Shown here one piece after another: positions 33,499 to 45,260 of a stretch of DNA of 64,000 nt (position 1 is its first letter; each line of letters begins with the position of its first letter). The stretch spans positions 18,173,001-18,237,000 of the forward strand of contig JAQISU010000003.1 of NCBI GenBank assembly GCA_029339505.1. The letters run 5' to 3'. The position numbers were made by a program, and so were the translations under genes. Source of the DNA: Unio delphinus (taxonomy: Eukaryota > Mollusca > Bivalvia > Unionida > Unionidae). Under the pieces are notes generated by a model. The model saw only the letters and a list, made by a program, of their open reading frames with translations, was not told the origin of the DNA and did no database searches.

Positions 33499-35115
33499 TA
33501 ATACAAAAAATAAACAGCCGTTCAATATGCTTTTCACCAGACATGCATTCATATCTAAATACCATCAATGATTCAGTTATCCAGAACATCCAAATTTTGG
33601 GATCTTGTCCTAAGAAATTTTCTGGTTATAAATAAAGAGCTTTAAATAAATCCTAGATTTTCTGAATGTGGAGACCAGATTCCATTTCATTACCTTTATA
33701 AGTAGTAGAAATTCAGATATGCTCAGTAACACTTAGACATTTACTATTTCTCTCTGTATTTTTTAGTGGCCAATGGAAATGCTTTAGAAAGCATGATTCA
33801 GTAATGGCTACCTTTGCATGTTATTTGCAGATTGTGGTAGTTCAGATTTGTAGTAGGTTATATCACATATAAATTAATTGAACAACTGTATAGAGGGTGC
33901 ATGTCTGTCATGTAATGTCACATTTTAGTAAAACTGAAAGTTTTTTCTCAAGAGAATAAACTTTGATGATGCCACTTTGGTTCACTTTGAGGTGGTGGTG
34001 GAAAAGAATATATAACAAAAATATCTTATTTGGTCTAACCAGCCATATTTTTAAAGCAATAAACTGGAAAGTTGTGCCAAACTTTCTACTTTACATTTTC
34101 ATTACATCTTTCAGCTTGTTTTCATAAGTTTAAATGCATCAGTTCCCCATGTGAGCATTATCATTTGTTTTCACAAGTTTAAATGTTGGTTCCCCATATG
34201 AGAAATATCAATTTACTTTCACATGCTTATATTTGTCAGTTCCCTTGTGATCAGTGTCATTCCTACTTGGGCCTCCTATTAAAGAACTTTTTTTTATTAC
34301 AATATATAGTTTATCCTGTATTATTGTGATGTTAAAATAACTTTAATAATGGTTGTCATGATGGCCTCTCATCTCTATATGACTTATCTTGAATAGGCAG
34401 TCATATACAATACAACAATATAGCAATAAGTTGCAGTTCCTTAACCTCCAATATGATACTTTCACAATCTTAAAAATCTCAGCACTTGCATGGCATGAAG
34501 ATTTTTTAAAAAAAGCAAACCCTTGCAGTATTTTAGAGATTTGAATGAAATGGCATACATCTCACCAGCAACATATCTGCACTTTTGCAGTGAATTTTGA
34601 AAACTAGACCTTATTTTCCTTGACATCAAGTCGTAGGTTATTGTTTGCATTTTTTGACTTCATTGAGTCCTGAACACTGTGATATTTACATAAGTGAATT
34701 TGGGCCAGACTTTGTATTCAGTTTTATTCCAATTAACATGTTGATATTCATCACTGATATTGATTTCTAAGGTCATCAGTCCTGTATGGTTGCAAGTATG
34801 ATAAAAAAACAACAAATTTGAATGGATTCATATGGTAAATGATCAGAACAGCTTATGGGATGGTTTTTCAGCCATCATCCCACCTATTTGTCCTGCAAAT
34901 ATCTTTCCTAGTCACATTAATGTTGGAATAAAAGCTCTAAAAGCTCTCATCACTCCTAAAGAGGAAATATTAAAGACTACATTATATTGATTAGAGGTCC
35001 AGGTCATTGAGACCTGTTAATCAGTAATCCTCATAGTCAGCCATGTCTGACTGAGTAACTACATAGCGTGCTGTTAAACATGGAGCACTCACTGTAATCT
35101 TTTGGGATTTTTCAG
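33499..35115. other. Intron 4, part: no gene
   Basis: Three loose copies of a 55-60 base unit (TTTCACAAGTTTAAATG, GTTCCCCATATGAG) lie at 34110-34260. Nothing else was recognised. Confidence 0.4.
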
Positions 35116-35287
35116 GCATGAGGATAAGACAGTTCACTCTGAACAAATGACCATTCTTAAGAAGGATATTCATGGAGTCCTGTGTGCACTAGTCAGTTTC
35201 AAGGACCAGCTTACACAGGTGCTGCTGAAAGAAAACTTGCAAGATGTAGCTGAGAAGCTTGACAAACTTGAGAACTTGTCAGAGAAG
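35116..35287 (+). CDS. Host coiled-coil gene, exon 5
   Basis: Acceptor GGGATTTTTCAG, donor AAG/GTAAGG, both strong. Joined to the AG from exon 4, it reads RHEDKTVHSEQMTILKKD and then a leucine-rich amphipathic stretch ending KLDKLENLSEK. It is the longest exon of the coiled-coil part and the most secure of the set. Confidence 0.85.
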
Positions 35288-38200
35288 GTAAGGACACTAC
35301 AACAGTTGTCCCACAGTGAAAAGACAATGTTACCTCTCATTGAATGAGGTATGAATATAGATCCGATTTAATAGAATTATTTCTATTTATCACTGCTTTT
35401 TATTTAATTGCTCTTTATTTTAGTTAGGCACCAGTTATACTGTGAATTTTCTTCTTTGTAAGTGGTGTTATGTATATGTCCATTATTGAAGAGCTTTGTT
35501 TGTAACATACCTAAATGTAAGGTCCCCTTAACATGTACGCATCAATGGATTTATCCCCTCTTCCATGTCTATGTAAGTATCTTTCAGTGCATCATTAATA
35601 TTAGAGCTGTTTAGTTTATTTAGAAACATGTTTATCTTTTATGATTTGTGAAAGTTTTACAGCTTGTATGATTTGTATTATTATTATGATTCAGAACTGA
35701 GAACATTTTTTCCCCAAGCAATCAACTCTGAGGAAAATGAGTTGCAATGATTGTCCTCATTATACTCAACAGTACATTTCTCCACTATACTATTTATTCT
35801 TGTACTAAAAAACTACTGACAGTTTCTGATGCAGGATTGATACTAAAATGTGTCAAGACCATGAAAATGTTATGTTGTGAGAAATTGTATGTCCTTTGAT
35901 GCCTTAATGGTAAACACATTTACAATAAAATGTTTCAGTAATCTTGGTATCATCATTTTCTATTAAGAGCTAGATATGAGAGAAGTTAAGAATCAAAGAA
36001 TGTTAAAATTGTATGAATTTGTTCTGATCAGACATTGTTATGGTGTCATTTCTGACCACAATTTTAATGCCATATTAAATGATTACATCCCAATCACAAA
36101 GCTGTTGTCTATTCAAGTTGGTGTGAATGGGTTACATACTATTTCTGTTAATCCCTGTATGTCTTCTTTGATTGAAGCCTTTCACTTTTGTCTCGGAGCA
36201 AATGGTTCTGTTTCTGGATGAGATAAGTGTTTCTCTTTGTTTCATTAATTGCTAAATGTGTAGTGCACAGGTGTAGATTGTTCATATTTTCCCCAAACCT
36301 GGGTAAAAACCATTTTATATTTGATATTACAATTAAGCACCTAGAACCTTAATAACAATGGATGAACCTCCAACTAAAAAGAGACAAGTTTTAAGGCTGG
36401 AGAAAATATTGTAACAAGGATGTGAAAAATAGCAGACCACTTTTAAAAAAAATTGTTTAAACATTAGTAAAAATTGGTTGTTATAAAGGAAAAAGAGTAA
36501 ATCAGAAACGATTTTATATGCTAAAATGTGATCATCACGTGAAAATGTGTTTTCATGTTACTGATAGAAGTATATCTTTATTGTTATATAATTTTGTTTT
36601 TAAACGATTAATAAGGAATAGAATAAATGTGATTGTGGTTATTTTTCTCTAAATTGTTCTGAAGTAGGATCTTGGAAATTGGTCTCTTTCTACTAGCCTG
36701 CCATGAGAGACCACCATTCTTGAGAGACCAGTTTTGGATTCATGTAATATATGTGTAACCTAAACATACATGTATTAAAAAAGAAAGATGTTTTTATTCC
36801 TATTTTGGCTGTTACTTTAATGCAGATAACATTTTGTGAAGGAAATGATTCACATACATATTACTTTACATTTTTCTAATGATTCTGTCAAGATTATGAC
36901 ATGCATGAAATTTGGTATACATGTACATTCATCATTACCAGACTGGTTGTTGTATACCACATTGTCTTCAATATTTTAAGTTTTCCATCACACTTCTTTT
37001 CCACTCTGTAAGATTAGAACTGTTTGAAATTTAGAGATACAACTTTGTGTTTATAAATGTGATCATAAGCAGGTATTTTGTAATAAATTTAGAGGATATT
37101 ATCTTCAGGGTCAATGTAGTGTTTTGTAATACATTGAGGGATCTGGTCTTTAGTGGCATTGTTTTGAAATATTTAGGTGATCTTCTGGGTCAGTGTTTTG
37201 TAATACAATGAGGGATTATATCTTCAAGGTCAGTGTCATGTTATAGTCATTTGACATGAAGGGATCACATATCTGAAAACTGAATATCATTACTAAAGGT
37301 TGTGGTTTATACAGTATAGTTGTACAACCGTCAAGTCCCCCGTCAATAATTTAGGTTTCATTTACATTTGTCTTTCTGCTTTCTACCTTGACAACTGTTT
37401 AAGATTTATAAAGTTTGGCATTAATTCTATTGTGATTAGAAGCTGTGTTGTTTTGCACATTTTAGCTCTTGTCCTTGGAGTCATTTTAATAATCAGAAAT
37501 ACATTACCTGCCATCAAGACATTACTATTCTTGACATGGTGCTAGCCTTTGTTGGAGTGTTTTGGTAATGCATTTGTCATGAATACTTGAGAATTTTGAG
37601 ATTTTTTGTTAATCAAAGTGTCTTTTGACATCTCTTCATTCAATAGTATCCTTCTTTCATTGCATTTAACTTCTCCATTCCTTGCATTTTTAGTTCTTTA
37701 ACAATGTCTCTTTTTGCCATTTAATTGATTTTTGACCTTGTCTTGTGAAGCATTTAGTTAAACAGGATTACCGTGAATTTAATCCAAGTTAATAATAGGG
37801 TTACCTTAAAGTTGTCATTTTTGTTGTGGACTTTTGTTGTTGTTTGGCTTTTTTTTTTTGCAGCCATGCTGTAAAGGTTGGCCTTATTCAGTTTGAGGAT
37901 GGTGTGCTCCCAATTTATTTAAATTTATTTAAATTAATCCAGAAGACCCACTCTGGCTCGTTTTTGTCATAAATTGAAGTAGTGATAGAGTGATACAAAG
38001 CTCCTAGCCCCCAGTCAGTGGGTCCGACAGTTAAATTAATGAATACACAAAATGTGAAATTCGAATAACAATAATTTAATATAATTCAATAAGAGACATC
38101 TCTCAAATAAAATTCAACTAAAAGCCCTATCACTCGACCAAGTGACAGCCTATTTCATCCTTTGAATTAATGTGCTAAATTCTGCTCCTGTCCTGAGTTC

Positions 38201-38865
38201 CTACTCGTCTGTATGATTCTTCCTTCACTTTTTCTTTGCCTCCCTCCATTCCTCCTTCAAACGTCCCCCTCTATTCTTCCTTTTCTTTTGTCTCCCAGAT
38301 ACTCAGACCAACTGCACTGTGGTAATTCCCTCTGGTCCCTAAAAGCGTCCTGTATTTACACACAAGGACATTAGCATAGCATATTTCCCTTAGCTATGTA
38401 AACTGACACTAAACATTAATATCATCAGATAAGCCATTACCATTTTTGGTCATGTATTTACATATTCTCTCTGATAAGTGTGCATGGTATATATATATAG
38501 ATTCTCAATCTTATTGTACAGAACAGTATCATATAATCAGACACATTTCTGTACATTGCACTTCTACAAATGTACACAGATATGCACATGTCCATGCGCT
38601 GATATATCCTTACACATGATACTCCTACAAAGTATTCACAAAAAGGCAAATCCCTATTAACTAATGTTGAACACGGAAACCATTATACAAGGTTTATAAT
38701 TCAATTCATCATTTGCAAATCTATAATATCAATTGAATAAATGCATGAGGTTACTATGACTTATCCCAATAACGAATTACAATATTAATTCTTTACATAA
38801 ACATTGCTTATATCTCAGAATATGCATGTATATCAAACTCTACAAATGAACCAATAAAGGACACT
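35288..38865. other. Intron 5, first part: no gene
   Basis: Three loose copies of a GGGAT..CTTCAGGGTCA..GTGTTTTGTAATAC unit lie at 37080-37240. From 37980 to 38866 the composition differs (more C) and the sequence may be an old repeat into which the element at 38868 inserted. No coding signal. Confidence 0.4.
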
Positions 38866-39317
38866 TACCGTATTTTCCGGGGTATAAGTCGCTACTTTTT
38901 TTCGTTTTTTTTCTTTCATATGACGTGTGCGACTTATACGCAGGAGCGACTTATACGATAAATAATTTTTTTAACGACTGATATGACTGATGCGCAGTGA
39001 TGCTGTGTTATAGCGAAATATATCTACGGTATACCGGCAAGCCAATTGCTCGAAACTTACATACACGTAAGTATTAGACTACAAGAATATCAAATTAAAT
39101 AATCAAATAATATTTAGTTATAATATATATGTGTTAAAATTTGTTGTTATTAATAAAAAAAAAAATACTGAAATTACGATTGCCATTGTTTTTCTTTTAT
39201 TATTCACCACGTGCTTCAAGCAAAGTGTTGGTCAGATGTCGCTACAATATATGTATTTAAATGTACCGGTAGCGCTTCATAATTTACTTCAATAGTTTAT
39301 AAAAGCTCTGGATTAAC

Positions 39318-39830
39318 CCGAGACTGGCTTCATGGAGAGAACTCCAAAGTAATTAATAAAAATAACTGGAAGGCAGGCGAACAATTTCAGTTGTCGTATA
39401 AAATGCCTTTGAAGTTCACTCTGGGTGTGAAATTGACCGGAATACCGAGACTGGCTTCATTGAGAGAACTTCAAAGTAATTAATAAAAAAAAACTGGAAG
39501 ACTGGCGGACAACTTCAATTGTTTTATAAAGTGCCTTTGAAGTTCGCTCGGGTTGTGGAAATTGACCGGAATACCGAGACTGGCTTCATTGAGAGAACTT
39601 CAAAGTAATTAATAAAAAAACTGGAAGGCTGGCGGACAACTTCAATTGTTTTATAAAGTGCCTTTGAAGTTTGCTCGGGTTGTGGAAATTGACCGGAATA
39701 CCGAGACTGGCTTCATTGAGAGAACTTCAAAGTAATTAATAAAAAAAACTGGAAGGCTGGCGAACAACTTCAATTGTTTTATAAAGTGCCTTTGAAGTTC
39801 GCTCGGGTTGTGGAATTGACCGGTATATAA
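39318..39830. repeat. About 127-bp minisatellite, 4 copies, inside the pogo-like element
   Basis: CCGAGACTGGCTTCATTGAG starts copies near 39318, 39444, 39572 and 39700. Each includes TGGAAGGCTGGCG, TTTTATAAAGTGCCTTTGAA and a final TTGACCGGAATA. The last three copies are nearly identical. Confidence 0.9.
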
Positions 39831-39932
39831 ATACAGACTGTTCATACCATGGAGCATCAAAAAAAGATAGTTTCACAATAACGTTGTATGATTTAAAATT
39901 GTTATATTAGCGTAAGTCAATACAGTTTAATC

Positions 39933-40106
39933 ATGGCACCTACAACTACCACGCGAAAAAGTTATGATGCAGAATTTAAGTTAAACGTCGTAGCATTTGC
40001 GAAAGAAAACGGAAATCGTTCAGCAGTAAGAAAATTCAACGTAAGCGAGAAGCTTGTGCGTGACTGGCGTAAAAAAAGAAGACGAGTGGCGCTATTATTT
40101 ACTTAA
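39933..40106 (+). CDS. pogo-like transposase N-terminal DNA-binding domain (57 residues)
   Basis: The intact ORF reads MAPTTTTRKSYDAEFKLNVV, then AFAKENGNRSAVRKFNVSEK and LVRDWRKKRRR, ending LLFT. The RKSYDAEFKLNVVAFA start, N-x-x-A-V-R-K-F and V-R-D-W-R-K-K-R form the helix-turn-helix (BrkDBD-like) of pogo-family transposases such as POGK relatives. The catalytic DDE part is deleted, leaving a possible stand-alone DNA-binding peptide that could bind transposon ends. Confidence 0.75.
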   Translation: MAPTTTTRKSYDAEFKLNVVAFAKENGNRSAVRKFNVSEKLVRDWRKKRRRVALLFT

Positions 40107-40358
40107 TAAACATTATTTATAAATCTTATTTGCTTATATTTCTATTTTTAAAATTTCAAACAAGAATATACGTACACGTTGTTGGAAATTACCAATTCGT
40201 ATGCAATGGCTGGCGGTATCAAAAACGTGATTACGGTTAGTGCGCAGGAGCGACTTATACGCAGGAGCGACTTATCTGTTGAATTTTCCAAAATTATCTG
40301 GATTTCCCCCTCCCGCGACTTATACCCAGGAGCGACTTATAGGGCGGAAAATACGGTA

Positions 40359-41212
40359 CTTTGCAGAAATATTTTACAACAATTGAGCAAATAGTCAGTG
40401 ACCTGTACTGAAGCTACTTGTTATTCCCAGAATAAAAATTTTTCCCGCCAATATCGAATGACGTCGGAGTAGCTTATTTTTCCATAATCCATGCAATATG
40501 ATTAGCACTACTGACATTTAGTTCTCAAGATAATAGATTTAAACTTGTGATTCGAATGTTTGGTCACACCTGCTCAATTCTGATTGGAGATTGGTTCATA
40601 TAATGATCAGACACTGCCCCCTTCCAAGTCTGTTAGGCTGGTTTATGACCCTCTTTGATGCTCCTTTGTTTAGAAAAAAGAATTCCACAACTTACCTGTG
40701 AACATTGTTACATAACTGGCTTTGGCGAAAATAAAGCACTCATCACTAGTTTTATGGCTATGTCAATTAATTGGCTGGATACCTTCATATATTTAGATGG
40801 CATGAAATTATAGCCTCAAGGTCTAACATATACATATTGAAATCTGGTTAATTGTTACAACGTGACACATGCAATAATGTTACAGCAAGTTGACAAGTGT
40901 GGGACAACCACCACACATAGTAGGTGCTAAGAGTGAATACTTAAACAACTTCCCCTTATATGCTTTTTGGGATGATGCTGAGAGCCATCACTCTTAAAGA
41001 AGTGGAAGTCTTTTTCTTGGAACTTTTCAGATGGCTGCCAAACTCATTCCATCCACTTCCAGGTGCAAGGAGGTCACCACCTCTTTATCACACAAGGGAT
41101 TGGATGTAACTTCAAGGAAGTCAATGACATCCAAAAGCAAATCCTGCCCATTGAAATTAAGAGTATTCATGGGATCAAAATGGTCTGTTGTCTTGGATAG
41201 AGACTTCTCTTA
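40359..41212. other. Intron 5, part: no assigned gene
   Basis: On the minus strand 41210-41040 there is an open stretch with a protein-like composition (DLLLDVIDFLEV). I could not match it to any family; probably a retroelement relic. Confidence 0.35.
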
Positions 41213-41488
41213 ATCACTGTCATCAAGGGGGTCAGAGTGGTCTAAAGTGCTCTCTCTTATGGATAACTGCCATCTCACCTCTGTCTGCGTAGGTTTGAGT
41301 CTAGGATTCGGCCAATGTGGGTATGTGAGAAAGCTTGCCAGTAGCTTCTCAAGGGTTGGTGGTTCTTTCCGGGGGTTTTCCCTGGGTTCTTCCTCCACCA
41401 TTAATACTGGCCGCCATGCATCATAGCCTATCGTGTGCTGAAAAATGGTGTTAAACCCTCAACAACAATAATAACATCATTGTCATCA
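41213..41488 (+). mobile_element. tRNA-derived SINE, family A, copy 2, with target duplication
   Basis: A 13-base duplication ATCACTGTCATCA (41213-41225) / ATCATTGTCATCA (41476-41488) flanks the unit. The A box is GAGTGGTCTAAAGTGC, the B box-like part GGTTTGAGTC, the body as in copy 1 (TTCCTCCACC, CTGGCCGCCATG, GTTAAACCC), and the tail AACAACAATAATAAC. It is the most complete copy in the window. Confidence 0.88.
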
Positions 41489-42939
41489 CCCAACCTTTAA
41501 CCTGTGACTGGGCACCTAGTACAGGATTTAGCTACTGGTCACTGGACAAAGATATGGATATCAGCCATACCTGTTAAAGTGCTCAATGCTGTGGAATGAA
41601 GCATGCACTTTTGTCACAATAGCCTCACACATTAGCTATTTCACTGTATCCTCATTTGGGAGATTTTTTTTGTCTTAGTTGTTGGTGGCTCTGTAAGTGC
41701 AGCTACTACATCTTTGTAGGTATGCCAGCTGTTCTACATTGAGGCTTTCTTACTGGATGCAGAATCTTTGTGGCATCACAGGACTGAGAGATCAACAGCA
41801 CTGATTCTTGGCTACAGTCCAGGTCAGACTAAGAGAAGAAGTGCACTTAACCTGAAAGGTCAAGTTCTAGCATAGATGGCCTCAAAAGATTTTCTGTCAT
41901 TACACTTGACTCTTATAAAGCAATATATCTGCTAAGATTCAAGCAGGGTTGCAAACTACATCACTCTGTTCTGGAAGCAGTCATCCTCAAGATAGTCTTC
42001 TTTAATTGGTCCATTCAGCAGGATACAGAGCTGATATGACACTCTTTTGCAGCAGTTATCAATTTCCTTCTTTGTTTCAGGCTTGAGGATTGTTTACCTT
42101 AAGGGCATTTCGTTATAATAATCTTTAAATTTTGCATGGACTCCACCATTTGGTTTTATCATCATTTCTCATGGCTTAAAAGGTATTTTGTGCCCATAGA
42201 CTAGTGGAAATGGATCTGATCTGACATGCAATATGGACACAACTGTGACCATCTTTAAACTCTTGGGTCAAATCCCTGAATGAAAATCTTGTTGTCACTA
42301 TTCCTCATAAATGGATGGTGATATAAATATCGGGTTTTTGCTTAAAGGACATTTTTATGATGTTTAGTTGAGTCCCAAAATAAAATGGTGCCATTCTAAT
42401 TTCCAATATGCCTGCTAGAGCAGTCACCTTCAAACTGTAATAGCTACTCATCTTGAATGATGTAATATTGACATAGGGTTTTCATCTGAAGACTTATTTT
42501 AATGACAAGTTGGTCCTAAATAGAAATAGTGCAACTTGCACATTTAATATAAACACCATAGCAGCCATTTTGAAAATCTTGTTAATGCTTTTCATCCTGA
42601 ATGGTGATATTAACATATGGTTTCCACTAAAAGGCTTAATATGATGTCGAGCCTTAAAAAAAGTTTTTTGGTGTCTTGCTGGTCCTAAATGAAAATAATA
42701 CAAACTGACCATCAATACTGCTTCTGTGCCATTGTGGGGTTATACATTTATTCTAATAATTGTTAATTCATTGTGTGACTGATTCTCAGTTAAAATATCT
42801 CACTCAAATGATTAAAAAAAGTTTCAGAAATGTTATTTTAGTTGCTGTAAATACGTACATATTCTTGCATATTTATTGCATTTTGGCTTTGGAAAACTTG
42901 ATCTATACATTCATTTAGTTTTTGTTTTTGTTTTTTCAG
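41489..42939. other. Intron 5, last part: no gene
   Basis: Three loose copies of a unit of about 120 bases (TGAATGGTGATAT, CTTAAAGGAC/AAGGCTTAAT, GTCCTAAAT) lie at 42280-42710. No ORF was recognised. Confidence 0.4.
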
Positions 42940-42994
42940 CTTTCACCAGACTCAACAGATGCCATTGGAGTGGTGGTGTCCAATGTTGTTGACT
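42940..42994 (+). CDS. Host coiled-coil gene, exon 6
   Basis: Acceptor with a long pyrimidine tract (TTTGTTTTTTCAG) and donor GACT/GTAAGT. It encodes LSPDSTDAIGVVVSNVVD plus one base. About 30 bases after the donor the 127-bp array begins. Confidence 0.75.
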
Positions 42995-43023
42995 GTAAGT
43001 AACAATGAACATCCTGCAACTTG

Positions 43024-44040
43024 AAACAGAGTGAGTATTGCCTTTACAAGGCATATAACTTAGGAATTAAATATAAATTATGAATTTTGTTTAAGACAAT
43101 ACATTAAATCCAAACTTGTTTTACTTCAAACATAGTGTTCATTCATCAAAAGACAGAGTGAGTATTGCCTTTACAAGGCATATAACTTAGGAATTAAATA
43201 TAAATTATGAATTTTGTTTAAGACAATACATTAAATCCAAACTTGTTTTGCTTCAAACATAGTGTTCATTCATCAAAAGACAGAGTGAGTATTGCCTTTA
43301 CAAGGCATATAACTTAGGAATTAAATATAAATTATGAATTTTGTTTAAGACAATACATTAAATCCAAACTTGTTTTGCTTCAAACATAGTGTTCATTCAT
43401 CAAAAGACAGAGTGAGTATTGCCTTTACAAGGCATATAACTTAGGAATTAAATATAAATTATGAATTTTGTTTAAGACAATACATTAAATCCAAACTTGT
43501 TTTGCTTCAAACATAGTGTTCATTCATCAAAAGACAGAGTGAGTATTGCCTTTACAAGGCATATAACTTAGGAATTAAATATAAATTATGAATTTTGTTT
43601 AAGACAATACATTAAATCCAAACTTGTTTTGCTTCAAACATAGTGTTCATTCATCAAAAGACAGAGTGAGTATTGCCTTTACAAGGCAAATAACTTAGGA
43701 ATTAAATATAAATTATGAATTTTGTTTAAGACAATACATTAAATCCAAACTTGTTTTGCTTCAAACATAGTGTTCATTCATCAAAAGACAGAGTGAGTAT
43801 TGCCTTTACAAGGCAAATAACTTAGGAATTAAATATAAATTATGAATTTTGTTTAAGACAATACATTAAATCCAAACTTGTTTTGCTTCAAACATAGTGT
43901 TCATTCATCAAAAGACAGAGTGAGTATTGCCTTTACAAGGCAAATAACTTAGGAATTAAATATAAATTATGAATTTTGTTTAAGACAATACATTAAGTCC
44001 AAACTTGTTTTGCTTCAAACATAGTGTTCATTCATCAAAA
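43024..44040. repeat. 127-bp tandem array, 8 copies, directly after exon 6
   Basis: Unit starts (AGACAGAGTGAGTATTGCC) at 43151, 43278 and 43405 give a period of 127. Each unit has a small palindrome GCCTTTACAAGGC and the strong donor-like hexamer GTGAGT. Copies 1-5 have GGCATATAAC and copies 6-8 GGCAAATAAC. Otherwise they are almost identical. Confidence 0.95.
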
Positions 44041-44317
44041 GATATATCTTAATAAATATAAAAGTTGTTAGGATTTGCACCAAAATGCAAGCAATATACT
44101 TGCTTGTAAACACCCATGGTAAACAACATTGATGGAAACTTAACAGTATTTATTATTTCATTTTCATGTGTTATTTTTAAATTATTAAAATCCAAATAAC
44201 CTTACTTACAAGTATTTTGTAATGAGTACTGTTATGAAATGGATAAACATATATGTTTTTCTGAATGGGAAAAGTGACATGGAAACATAAAATAACCTTT
44301 TATTTTGTGTCTTGCAG

Positions 44318-44360
44318 ATATTGAGTTTCCAATATTACCCCGTGATTTATCAATTTTTTG
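44318..44360 (+). CDS. Host coiled-coil gene, exon 7 (43 bases)
   Basis: Acceptor TGTGTCTTGCAG, donor TTTTTG/GTATGT. It encodes YIEFPILPRDLSIF across the junctions, phase 1 in and phase 0-plus-2 out. Short but well bounded. Confidence 0.65.
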
Positions 44361-44429
44361 GTATGTTATGTTACAAGATGATCACGACTCTACTTGAACC
44401 AAATGTTCAGTACAATCATTTACTTGTAA

Positions 44430-44840
44430 GCAGAGGGGTGTATATTTCCATATTAGATAATGTTTTGTACTCTTACAACCAAGATTTAGAATTAGGAGGG
44501 CTAAATATTTCCATGGTAGGTAATATTATGTACTCTAACAACCAAGATTCAAAATGAGGAAGGCTGTATATTTCCATGCTAGGTAATGTTATGCACTCCA
44601 ACAACCAAGATTCAGTATGTGTGATGGCTGTATATTTCCATGGTAGGTAACATTATGCACTACAATAACCAAGATTCAAAATGAGGAAGGATGTATATTT
44701 CCATGGTAGGTAATGTTATGCACTCCAATAACCAAGATTCACAATGAGTAAGACTGTAAATTTCCTTGGTAGGTAATGTTATGCACTCCAATAACTAAGA
44801 TTCAGAATGAGTGAGGGCTGTATATTTTCACTGTAGGTAA
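44430..44840. repeat. About 64-bp tandem repeat, 6-7 copies
   Basis: The unit contains TATATTTCCATGGTAGGTAA, TGTTATGCACTCCAATAACC and AAGATTCA. Period is seen at 44517, 44581, 44645, 44708 and 44772. It fills most of the 556-base intron 7 between exons 7 and 8. Confidence 0.9.
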
Positions 44841-44916
44841 TGTTAACCTGCTGCACTAAATGCAATATTTTTAGATATAACCTTTCTCATTTTGCTGTAT
44901 TTCTAGACCTTCACAG

Positions 44917-45049
44917 TCTACAGGAGATCATCAGCTGTGGTTTTGAGGCATACAAACATTTATTTCAAGCATTTCAAGCCTCCACACCACTACCAGTCAA
45001 GATCAAACCCAACCAAGAAAAAACAAAATATTTTGTCATGGATGGAACA
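44917..45049 (+). CDS. Host coiled-coil gene, exon 8
   Basis: It encodes CLQEIISCGFEAYKHLFQAF and on to KTKYFVMDGT. Two AGs lie 10 bases apart before the exon (44905-44906 and 44915-44916). Only the second keeps the frame; the first would make a TGA at the junction. The donor is ACA/GTTAGT. The 34-bp satellite starts about 210 bases later. Confidence 0.7.
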
Positions 45050-45260
45050 GTTAGTATTTTAATTTTTTGTCTCACCTGTGAGGAAAAATATATTCTCTGG
45101 TGGTCTCAACAATATAAAGATTTGGCATAAATGTTTTTTGTCATGTAACTTCACATTATTTATAATTTTATTAAAATATTACTAAGTGTCATCTTTGTCA
45201 TCATTAGAGGAGTCATAGTCTCTGCTTTCTGTACTCTTATTTTTCTTTCCCCAACTTAAC

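Larger units (their letters stand above)
38868..40356. mobile_element. pogo-like DNA transposon with BrkDBD-type ORF, internally deleted
   Basis: Ends CCGTATTTTCCGGGGTATAA and CTTATAGGGCGGAAAATACG are inverted repeats, with TA outside both (38866-38867, 40357-40358). The subterminal motif AGGAGCGACTTATA recurs near both ends (38942, 40246, 40261, 40328). Inside are a four-copy minisatellite (39318-39830) and a short DNA-binding ORF. No DDE domain is present. Confidence 0.85.

Noticed and set aside
35288..35346. Extension of exon 5 to the stop at 35344-35346
   Set aside because: The strong donor GTAAGG at 35288 and in-phase joining to exon 6 favour splicing; retained-intron use remains possible but unsupported.
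35976..36221. 81-codon plus-strand ORF as a small gene
   Set aside because: No splice sites in phase with the host gene, no recognisable domain, composition like the intron around it.
40950..41212. Minus-strand open stretch as a host exon or gene
   Set aside because: Protein-like composition but no family match, no clear splice sites and opposite strand to the host gene; left unassigned.
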